This document shows positions 24,938-30,961 of a DNA stretch of 64,000 bases, in pieces. A program made the translations under genes and the position numbers. This DNA comes from Paenibacillus flagellatus. Lineage in GTDB: Bacteria; Bacillota; Bacilli; Paenibacillales; NBRC-103111. Under the pieces are notes generated by a model. The model was not told where the DNA came from and ran no database searches. It saw only the letters and a list, made by a program, of their open reading frames with translations. Location: contig NZ_QJVJ01000002.1 in assembly GCF_003217775.1 (NCBI RefSeq), positions 372,001-436,000 of the forward strand. Direction: 5' to 3'. Position 1 is the stretch's first letter. Every line of letters starts with the position of its first letter.

Positions 24938-26728
24938 TTATTTCGTCAGCTGCTCCATTTGCTCGATCAAGCTTTCGAACACGCTCATCGCCTGACGGAT
25001 CGGCTCCGGAGACGACATGTCGACGCCGGCGCGCTTCAATATTTCGATCGAGTAGTCGCTGCCGCCGCTCTTCAGGAAGCCGAGATACCGGTCGACGGCC
25101 GGCGCTCCTTCGTCGAGAATTTGCTTCGCGAAGCTGGTCGCGGCGGAAAACCCGGTCGCGTACTTGAACACGTAGAAGCTGTTGTAGAAGTGGGGAATGC
25201 GCGCCCATTCCATCTCGATGTCCTTGTCGACGACCATGGATTTCCCGTGGTACTGCACGTTCAAATCGTAATAAATTTTGCTCAGCTCCTGATGGGTGAG
25301 CGATACGCCGCTTTCCGCCTTCTCGTGAATGATCTTCTCGAACTCGGCGAACATCGTCTGCCGGAAGACGGTCGTGCGGAACTGGTCGGCGTAGTAGGTG
25401 AGCAGGTACATTTTTTGCTTCGGATCGGTCGATTTCTTCAGCATGAAGTCCATGAGCAGCGCCTCGTTGAGCGTCGACGCCACCTCGGCCAAGAATATCG
25501 TATACTGCGCGTTCCGGTACTCCTGGTTGTTGTCCGACAAGTACGAATGGATGGCGTGGCCCATTTCGTGCGTCAGCGTAAACATGCTGTTCAAGTTGTC
25601 CTTATGGTTGAGCAGCACGTACGGATGGGTGCCGTAGGCTCCCCAGCTGTAAGCCCCGCTTCGTTTGCCTTCGTTCTCGTATACGTCGATCCACCCCGAG
25701 TCGAACCCTTCCTCGAGGATGCGGCGGTAATCCTCGCCGAGCGGAGCGATGCTCTCGATGACGGTTTTCTTCGCTTCTTCGTAGGTAATATCCATCTTGA
25801 ACTCTTCGACAAGCGGTGCGAACAAGTCGTACATATGCAGCTCGTCCACCTTGAGCAGCTTTTTGCGCAAGTCCATATACCGGTGAAGGAGCGGCAAGCT
25901 TTCGTGGATGGCGGCGATCAGGTTGTTGTACACGTCGACCGGAATTTTGTCGCCGTAGAGCGACGCTTCGAGTGCGGACGGATACTTTCTCGCCTTCGCG
26001 TAGAACATGTTTTTGGTCACGTTGGCGCTGAGCGTCGACGCAAGCGTATTGCGCTGCTTGCCGTACGTGGCGTACATCGTCTCGAAGGCGTTTTTGCGGA
26101 CGTCGCGGTTGCGGCTCTCCAGAAACTGGATGTAGGTGCCGTGGGTCAGCTCCGCCTCCTCGCCGTTTTCGTTTTTCACCTTCGGGAACTTCATGTCCGC
26201 GTTGTTGATCATGCCGAAAATGGTGCTCGGCGCCTGCGACAGGTTGCCGACCTGGGCGAGCAGCGCTTCCTCCTGCTTCGACAAGATGTGCGGCTTTTGA
26301 CGGAGCATATCCTCCAACGTCTTTTTATAGTTGGCCAGCTGCGGGTCGTTCACGAGCTCCTGCAGCTTATTGTCGGAGAGCGTCAATATTTCCGGGGTAA
26401 TAAAGGACATCGCCTCGTTTACTTCGACGCTGAGCTTTTGCGTCTTCTCGGACAGCGCCTGATAGGTCGGGTCGGCCATATCCTCGTGGTGGCGCATGTT
26501 GGCGTATACGTACAGACGCTCGGCGTGGAGCGATATGTCGTCCTCGAGCTCGAAGCATTCCTTGATCGCTTTGGCGTCGTTCAGCTTGCCCTCGAACTTG
26601 GCGATTTGCTTGGCAAGCTGCTTCGTTTCCTCGTATTCTTTGTCCCACGCCTGCTGGTCGGCGAACAAATCTTCGAGCTTCCAGCGGTGCTCGACGGGAA
26701 CTTCGGAACGTTTCAACAATTGACTCAT
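24938..26728 (-). CDS. pepF: Oligoendopeptidase F (M3B), with possible second exported start
   Basis: 596 residues from this start, the usual length for PepF. It is a zinc metallopeptidase that cuts short peptides. The zinc site is LTHEMGHAIHSYL near residue 384, and the N-terminus MSQLLKRSEVPVEHRWKLEDLF is typical of the cytoplasmic enzyme. This ATG has AGGAGGG 6 nt upstream. The same frame stays open for 36 more codons to ATG 26836, which has its own AGGAGG 7 nt upstream. The extension reads MKWIPVIASV...AAPVYA, an apparent signal peptide. Two translation products, cytoplasmic and exported, are therefore possible. A hairpin repeat array lies directly upstream. Confidence 0.9.
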   Translation of the reverse strand: MSQLLKRSEVPVEHRWKLEDLFADQQAWDKEYEETKQLAKQIAKFEGKLNDAKAIKECFELEDDISLHAERLYVYANMRHHEDMADPTYQALSEKTQKLSVEVNEAMSFITPEILTLSDNKLQELVNDPQLANYKKTLEDMLRQKPHILSKQEEALLAQVGNLSQAPSTIFGMINNADMKFPKVKNENGEEAELTHGTYIQFLESRNRDVRKNAFETMYATYGKQRNTLASTLSANVTKNMFYAKARKYPSALEASLYGDKIPVDVYNNLIAAIHESLPLLHRYMDLRKKLLKVDELHMYDLFAPLVEEFKMDITYEEAKKTVIESIAPLGEDYRRILEEGFDSGWIDVYENEGKRSGAYSWGAYGTHPYVLLNHKDNLNSMFTLTHEMGHAIHSYLSDNNQEYRNAQYTIFLAEVASTLNEALLMDFMLKKSTDPKQKMYLLTYYADQFRTTVFRQTMFAEFEKIIHEKAESGVSLTHQELSKIYYDLNVQYHGKSMVVDKDIEMEWARIPHFYNSFYVFKYATGFSAATSFAKQILDEGAPAVDRYLGFLKSGGSDYSIEILKRAGVDMSSPEPIRQAMSVFESLIEQMEQLTK

Positions 26729-26849
26729 GGGAACCCTCCTAACGGTTTTAGACGGTTTCGCATCTTGAACGGCATATACGGGTGCGGCGGTTACGGCGGC
26801 CAGACAAACGGACGCTATGACCGGGATCCATTTCATGGGGGAACCTCCT
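26729..26849 (-). promoter_or_regulatory. Second RBS and in-frame signal-peptide-like extension of pepF
   Basis: AGGAGG at 26849-26844 precedes ATG 26836-26834. The next 36 codons contain no stop and join pepF in frame, ending ...KTVRRVP before the internal ATG. The peptide has one early lysine, a hydrophobic core of about 16 residues and a VYA cleavage-like end. The inner start's AGGAGGG (26740-26734) is itself read as codons of the extension. Confidence 0.6.
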
Positions 26850-26852
26850 AAG

Positions 26853-27067
26853 AGTTTTGCGCCGCAAAACTCGCTTCGAAAGCGTAGGCTGAGCTTTGCG
26901 AAGCAAAGCTGGCTTCGAAAGCGTAGGCTTAGTTTTGCTCCGCAAAACTCGCTTCGAAAGCATAGGCTGAGCTTTGCGAAGCAAAGCTGGCTTCGAAAGC
27001 GTAGGCTTAGTTTTGCTCCGCAAAACTCGCTTCGAAAGCATAGGCCGAGCTTTGCAAAAGCAAAACG
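26853..27067. repeat. Array of alternating 39-bp hairpin-forming repeats
   Basis: This occupies the gap between pepF and the next gene (gap 26837-27137). Two related 39-bp units alternate as A-B-A-B-A-(B): A at 26853, 26931 and 27009; B at 26892, 26970 and 27048 (truncated). Unit A opens with the hairpin AGTTTTGC/GCAAAACT and unit B with AGCTTTGC/GCAAAGCT. Both share GCTTCGAAAGC, itself a palindrome. Both strands are open over parts of it, but only as repetitive basic peptides, so it is not treated as coding. The hairpins would lie in the pepF mRNA leader. Confidence 0.9.
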
Positions 27068-27137
27068 GCGTTAACTCCCATAGTATGGTCGATCCGTTCC
27101 GTCTTTATGAAAAGATTGGCAGCCGCCGGCCGCCGGT

Positions 27138-27407
27138 TCACCCCGTGCCGATCAAGCTGAAGACGATCAGAAAAAACGCGCAGCTGACGAGCACGACCGC
27201 CACAAGCGCGAGCATTCGCCGCATTTGGGGCGGAATCGTATCCTTCTTCATGATCAAAATAAGCGCGAGCGAAAACGCGAGGATCGTAAACAACGCGATC
27301 GATCCGGTGTCGGTCAAGGAAGTCACCTCGTCCTCGGTATGGAGAATGGTTGGAAGCCGCTTCCTGTATTTGTTCTCCACGACCGGGGCGAAATCCTTTT
27401 TTGCCAA
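27138..27407 (-). CDS. Small two-helix membrane protein, unknown function
   Basis: 89 residues. A charged N-terminal third (MAKKDFAPVVENKYRKRLP) is followed by two hydrophobic segments at about 36-53 and 66-86, separated by KKDTIPPQMRR. The start is TTG 27407 with AAAGGGA about 6 nt upstream. I do not recognise the family. It lies in the same direction as pepF, about 300 bp ahead of it. The RBS and coherent hydrophobic pattern support a real gene. Confidence 0.6.
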   Translation of the reverse strand: MAKKDFAPVVENKYRKRLPTILHTEDEVTSLTDTGSIALFTILAFSLALILIMKKDTIPPQMRRMLALVAVVLVSCAFFLIVFSLIGTG

Positions 27408-27477
27408 ACCGCATCCCTTTATTCATATGGGACAAGTCGCCGAAGAAGAACCGGGCACTTGCCGTCCGGCCGGCGTC

Positions 27478-27506
27478 CCATTTTATTAATCCCGTTAATA
27501 AAATGG
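27478..27506. repeat. Perfect 12-bp inverted repeat in an AT-rich patch
   Basis: CCATTTTATTAA (27478-27489) is mirrored by TTAATAAAATGG (27495-27506) around TCCCG. It lies in the 338-bp gap 27408-27745, between divergent genes, about 140 bp before the promoter of the CorC-family gene. It has no T tract on either side, so an operator or protein-binding site is more likely than a terminator. Apart from this and the promoter, I see nothing else in the gap. Confidence 0.7.
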
Positions 27507-27648
27507 TCTATTTTCCGGGGCGCGCCGAATAAAGTGGTGAAAAGATCGTAAACCGGACGGAGCGGGTTAGCCGCGCGATTGTGATCCCGCTTCCCGGGCG
27601 GGGGGAACGTCTGCTTGGTACGAAGGAGGGATATTCGGCTTCGAACGT

Positions 27649-27678
27649 TTGACTCCAATTTTTGGATATCGGTATAAT
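27649..27678 (+). promoter_or_regulatory. Sigma-A promoter of CorC/HlyC-family gene
   Basis: TTGACT (27649-27654), an 18-bp spacer and a perfect TATAAT (27673-27678). The transcript should begin near 27685. This rules out the overlapping ATG codons at 27677/27680 and supports the TTG start at 27746. Confidence 0.75.
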
Positions 27679-27745
27679 GATGAGGAGTACGACTAACCGC
27701 GGGGAGGTGTACCCGTCTCCCTTGACGAGGGGATGGGGAAGCGCA

Positions 27746-29077
27746 TTGGAAAGTGACCCGTTACCGATCGGGCTCAGCATCGCTCTTGTGCTGGCGCTGG
27801 TGCTGCTGAACGGTTTTTTCGTCGCGGCGGAGTTCGCGATCGTCAAAATCCGCGGGAGCCGGATCGAAAGCTTGGCGCAGGGCGGAAACCGGAGAGCGAA
27901 GTTCGCGCAGTCGATGCTGGCGAATTTGAACGCGTATTTGTCCGCCTGCCAGCTGGGTATTACGCTGACGTCGCTCGGGTTGGGCTGGGTCGGCGAGCCC
28001 GCCGTCGCGAGCATGCTCGAGCCCGCATTGTCCCGCATCGGACTGCCGGACCCGGCCATTCATACGGTCGCCTTTATTATCGGCTTCTCGTTCATTACGG
28101 CGCTCCACATTACGATCGGGGAGCAGTACCCGAAGACGTACGCGATCCGCGAGCCGGAGCGCATTACGCTATGGGCGTCCGTGCCGCTGACGCTGTTTTA
28201 CAAGCTGATGCTTCCCTTTACGCTGCTGTTGAACGGGGTGTCCGACTGGATGCTGCGCAAATCGGGCATCGAGCCGGAAACCGGGCACGAATCGGTCCAT
28301 ACCGAGGAAGAAATCCGCATCCTCGTGAAGGAAAGTCATCGCAACGGCTTGATCGACAATACGGAGCTGACGCTGGTGGACAACATATTCGAATTTTCCG
28401 AAACGAATGCGAGGGAGATCATGATTCCGCGGACGGAGATGGCATGCCTGTACGCCAATTTGTCTTACGAGGAGAACAAACGGATCGCGATCGAAGAAAT
28501 GCATACCCGCTACCCCGTCGCCGATCCGGACAAAGACAATATTATCGGCTTCGTCCATATCAAGGAAATGCTCAAGCATCACGACTCGATTGAAAGCGTT
28601 CTCCAAATCACGCGTCCGCTCATGAACGTGCCCGAATCGATGCCGATCAGCACGCTGCTGCGGCTCATGCAGAAAAACCGGACGGAGATGGCGCTTTTGA
28701 TCGACGAATACGGAGGAACGTCCGGACTCGTGACGATCGAGGACATCATGGAGGAAATCGTAGGGGAAATTCGCGACGAATTCGACGAGGAGCGTCCGCG
28801 CATCGAGCAGAAGGGGCCGTCGCTCTACTCCGTGGACGGCATGCTGCTGATCGACGAGGTGAACGGCTATTTCGGCACCGACTTCGCCGCCGACGATTAC
28901 GATACGATCGGAGGATGGTTTTATTCCCGGCTGGAAGTGCCGCCGCGCAAGCATCTCCGCCTCGAGCACGAAGGCTTCGAGTTCATCATCGAAGAAGTCG
29001 ACCATATGCGCATTTCGCGACTTATCGTCCGGCTGCCCGAGCATTACGAGATGCCGCTCCGGCAAGAGGTGTCGTAA
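27746..29077 (+). CDS. Hemolysin/CorC-family membrane protein (CNNM, CBS, CorC_HlyC domains)
   Basis: 443 residues. The N-terminal DUF21/CNNM transmembrane domain (about 1-190) begins with LSIALVLALVLLNGFFVAAEF. Two CBS motifs follow at about 205-330 (IMIPRTEMACLYANL; TEMALLIDEYGGTSGLVTIED). A C-terminal CorC_HlyC domain lies at about 350-435. Relatives take part in magnesium efflux or resistance rather than haemolysis. The start is TTG 27746 with GGGGAAG upstream, consistent with the promoter at 27649-27678. The leader contains a GGGGAG/CTCCC pairing but no recognised Mg riboswitch. Confidence 0.88.
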   Translation: MESDPLPIGLSIALVLALVLLNGFFVAAEFAIVKIRGSRIESLAQGGNRRAKFAQSMLANLNAYLSACQLGITLTSLGLGWVGEPAVASMLEPALSRIGLPDPAIHTVAFIIGFSFITALHITIGEQYPKTYAIREPERITLWASVPLTLFYKLMLPFTLLLNGVSDWMLRKSGIEPETGHESVHTEEEIRILVKESHRNGLIDNTELTLVDNIFEFSETNAREIMIPRTEMACLYANLSYEENKRIAIEEMHTRYPVADPDKDNIIGFVHIKEMLKHHDSIESVLQITRPLMNVPESMPISTLLRLMQKNRTEMALLIDEYGGTSGLVTIEDIMEEIVGEIRDEFDEERPRIEQKGPSLYSVDGMLLIDEVNGYFGTDFAADDYDTIGGWFYSRLEVPPRKHLRLEHEGFEFIIEEVDHMRISRLIVRLPEHYEMPLRQEVS

Positions 29078-29105
29078 CGATGCAATCCGCGAAAGCGCCA
29101 AGGCG

Positions 29106-29145
29106 AAAAGCCCGCAGACCGGTCCGACCCGGTCTCGGGCTTTTT
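29106..29145. terminator. Terminator after CorC-family gene
   Basis: A long stem, AAAGCCCG-CAGACCGG with CCGGTCT-CGGGCTTT, is followed by T5. It lies between convergent genes and has A/T runs on both sides, so it may act in both directions. Confidence 0.85.
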
Positions 29146-29168
29146 GTGGTACGCGCCGCGATCGATGC

Positions 29169-29402
29169 TCACACTTCCTTGAAGGCCGCGAGAATTTGTT
29201 CGCGCTCCTCCTCAGGTCCTTCGAACCGTTCCTTCGAAAACCGTTCTTCCGCCCAATGCATGAGCGCGGGACGGCTCAAAAACTCGAAGTTGTCCTCGCC
29301 CCATTGGTCGGAGATGACCCGGACGATGAAGCGGGTGCCGTGTACCTCGACGTTCAGCATGTTCCATTTATCCTTTTTGTAAATCTGCACTTTTTTGATC
29401 AT
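29169..29402 (-). CDS. Hypothetical small soluble protein
   Basis: 77 residues from ATG 29402, which has ATGGAGA about 9 nt upstream; a start at 29417 adds five residues but has no RBS. Basic N-terminus (MIKKVQIYKKDKW), then a beta-rich stretch (MLNVEVHGTRFIVRVISDQWG) and an acidic helix (EEEREQILAAFKEV). No family recognised. Codon use matches the neighbours, and the gene converges on the CorC-family gene. Confidence 0.65.
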   Translation of the reverse strand: MIKKVQIYKKDKWNMLNVEVHGTRFIVRVISDQWGEDNFEFLSRPALMHWAEERFSKERFEGPEEEREQILAAFKEV

Positions 29403-29509
29403 GCCGCATGTCTCCATTCGAATCGTTTGTAGCCAACGGTTGCATCATAGCGTATCGGGCCGCGGAAAGCAAGACGCGGCGGGACCGATCCGCAACTCGT
29501 TCGGCCGCG

Positions 29510-29623
29510 CTACGCGTCGGAGCCGCCTTTCGTCAACCGCGACACCTCGCTCCGGTCGTATTTGCGCAGCAGATCGTCTAGCGCCTCGCGAAGCAGGGGA
29601 TGCAACAAAATTTTCCAAACCAT
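29510..29623 (-). CDS. Possible 37-residue small protein
   Basis: This lies in the 356-bp gap 29403-29758. An open frame from ATG 29623 encodes MVWKILLHPLLREALDDLLR, followed by KYDRSEVSRLTKGGSDA and TAG. The composition is an amphipathic helix with a charged tail, and codons look native. GGAGGG is present but about 19 nt upstream of the ATG (13 nt from an in-frame TTG at 29629), which is too far for an ideal start. Reported as a candidate only. Confidence 0.35.
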   Translation of the reverse strand: MVWKILLHPLLREALDDLLRKYDRSEVSRLTKGGSDA

Positions 29624-29636
29624 CCGCAAAAAAGGT

Positions 29637-29664
29637 TTGATTTCCCTCCGGCGCCGTTTTATAA
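29637..29664 (+). promoter_or_regulatory. Promoter of methyltransferase gene
   Basis: TTGATT (29637-29642) and TATAAT (29659-29664) with a 16-bp spacer, about 95 bp before the methyltransferase start. It overlaps the upstream side of the possible 37-residue gene on the other strand. Confidence 0.6.
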
Positions 29665-29758
29665 TCGGGAGCAATACCCGGGAAGCCGGGCCAGAAAACG
29701 GAGCCGAGCCGAGCGGAGTAGAGGAAGAGACAGTATGAGCCGAGGAGAGTGTATTTCA

Positions 29759-30469
29759 ATGAACAATCGGGAACATTACGAGCAAATCGGTGTGGCGATG
29801 ACGTGCAGAGGGTTCGCGGAATACGAGCGGATGTTCGGATTGGATTCGGCGTCGCTTGTCGGCGCGGCCGTGCTGGACGTGGCGGCGGGCGCTTCGTCGT
29901 TCGCCGCCGAAGCGAGAGCGCGAGGAATCGCCGTCCACTGCGCCGATCCGAGATACGAGCTGTCGCCGGAGCGGATTCGCGAAGAGGGGCTGGCCGAGAT
30001 CGAGTCGTCGTCCGCGAAGCTGTCGGGACTGGCGGACAAGTTCGACTGGAGCTATTACGGCGATATCGGGAAGCATCGGGCCGGACGGCTCGAGTCGCTG
30101 CGGACGTTTTTGCGGGAGTACGAGGACCCGTCGACACGGTCGCAATATTACAAAGCCGACCGGCTGCCTTCGCTTCCGTTTGCCGACGATCGCTTCGATC
30201 TCGTGCTTTGCAGCCATTTTTTGTTTCTGTACCGGGATGCGTTCGACGACGCCTTCCACCGCGCCGCGATGGCCGAGCTGCTGCGCGTATGCCGACCGGG
30301 AGGCGAAGTGAGGGTATACCCGCTGTTGTCGCTTCGCTGGGAGCCGTATCCGGCGCTTGCGGAGCTGCTGAGCCATCTCGAATCGCTCGGCGCCGCGTGC
30401 GAGCTTCGGCCGTCGGCGCTGCCGTTCATTCCGGGATCGACGGAGCTTCTGGTCGTCCGCAAAAAATAG
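29759..30469 (+). CDS. Class I SAM-dependent methyltransferase
   Basis: 236 residues. Motif I of the Rossmann fold is AVLDVAAGASSFAAEA at about residues 35-50. Motif II-like LVLCSHFLFLYRD lies near 147-159 and the post-motif MAELLRVCRPGGEVRVYPL near 170-188. Substrate not assignable. ATG 29759 has AGGAGA 10 nt upstream; ATG 29735, preceded by GAGGAAGAG, would add eight residues and cannot be excluded. It is a single-gene unit with its own promoter, ahead of the cold-shock gene. Confidence 0.85.
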   Translation: MNNREHYEQIGVAMTCRGFAEYERMFGLDSASLVGAAVLDVAAGASSFAAEARARGIAVHCADPRYELSPERIREEGLAEIESSSAKLSGLADKFDWSYYGDIGKHRAGRLESLRTFLREYEDPSTRSQYYKADRLPSLPFADDRFDLVLCSHFLFLYRDAFDDAFHRAAMAELLRVCRPGGEVRVYPLLSLRWEPYPALAELLSHLESLGAACELRPSALPFIPGSTELLVVRKK

Positions 30470-30504
30470 CGGGGCCCGCCGGAATAATACGGAGCGCCCC
30501 GGTA

Positions 30505-30510
30505 TATAAT
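30505..30510 (+). promoter_or_regulatory. -10 element of cold-shock gene
   Basis: A perfect TATAAT at 30505-30510 with no good -35 at the expected place. It gives a leader of about 45 nt before the TTG start of the cold-shock gene. Confidence 0.45.
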
Positions 30511-30563
30511 AGGCGTTGCGCCGCTTCAAACGGACGTCTCATTTCGAATTGGAGGTTATTGGA

Positions 30564-30761
30564 TTGAAAGGTACTGTGAAATGGTTCAACGCGGAAAAAG
30601 GTTACGGCTTCATCCGGTCGGATGACGGCGAGGACGTATTCGTCCACTACTCGGCGATTCAAGGCGATGGCTTCAAATCGCTGGACGAAGGCCAGGAGGT
30701 CGAGTTCGATAAAGTAAGCGGCGAGCGCGGCCCGCAAGCGGCCAACGTCGTCAAGTCGTAA
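30564..30761 (+). CDS. Cold-shock protein (CspA/CspB family)
   Basis: 65 residues, full length for the family. It has the OB-fold nucleic-acid-binding motifs KGYGFI (RNP1) and VFVHYS (RNP2), starting [17 protein letters not shown]. It binds single-stranded RNA/DNA as an RNA chaperone. The start is TTG 30564 with GGAGG 8 nt upstream; an ATG further up in frame has no RBS. A strong terminator follows 11 bp after the stop. Confidence 0.95.
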   Translation: MKGTVKWFNAEKGYGFIRSDDGEDVFVHYSAIQGDGFKSLDEGQEVEFDKVSGERGPQAANVVKS

Positions 30762-30772
30762 ACGAGGTTTCC

Positions 30773-30798
30773 GCCCCCCTTCGAGGGGGCTTTTTTTT
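30773..30798 (+). terminator. Terminator of cold-shock gene
   Basis: GCCCCCCTTCGAGGGGGC hairpin followed by T8. Confidence 0.92.
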
Positions 30799-30806
30799 AC
30801 GCTCTT

Positions 30807-30906
30807 TTGACCGTTTCAAGCCGGTAATGGTAAACTGGAAAAGGTCAACTGCGACGAGGCGCGAATGCGCGTCGGCGGTACGAAAAGTCCCGTAACGGGA
30901 CTTTTG
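30807..30906 (+). promoter_or_regulatory. topB promoter and structured leader with attenuator-like hairpin
   Basis: TTGACC (30807-30812) and TAAACT (30831-30836) are 18 bp apart. The leader then holds a CGACG/CGTCG hairpin (about 30852-30873) and a second hairpin, AAAAGTCCC/GGGACTTTT (30883-30905), followed by GCCGTTTT. The latter looks like an intrinsic terminator placed before topB (start 30962). Attenuation is possible but not shown. Confidence 0.45.
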
Positions 30907-30961
30907 CCGTTTTCGGCGGAAGCGTGCCGATTCGCGATTATCGAAAGAGGGGATACGTTTC

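Noticed and set aside
26728-26836. Treating the pepF signal-peptide-like extension as the only start
   Set aside because: The inner ATG has an equally strong RBS and gives the family length; both starts are therefore reported instead of choosing the longer.
26853-27067. CRISPR array
   Set aside because: Units are directly adjacent with no unique spacers, and no cas genes are present.
26748-27074. Open frames on both strands across the 39-bp repeat array (basic peptides with SKRVLRSKTKP-type or SFAPQNSLRK-type repeats)
   Set aside because: The 39-bp period is a multiple of three, so stop-free frames arise automatically; there is no RBS, and the same stretch is open on both strands.
27746-27830. 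A magnesium (M-box) or manganese riboswitch before the CorC-family gene
   Set aside because: The leader is only about 60 nt and lacks the conserved elements of either class.
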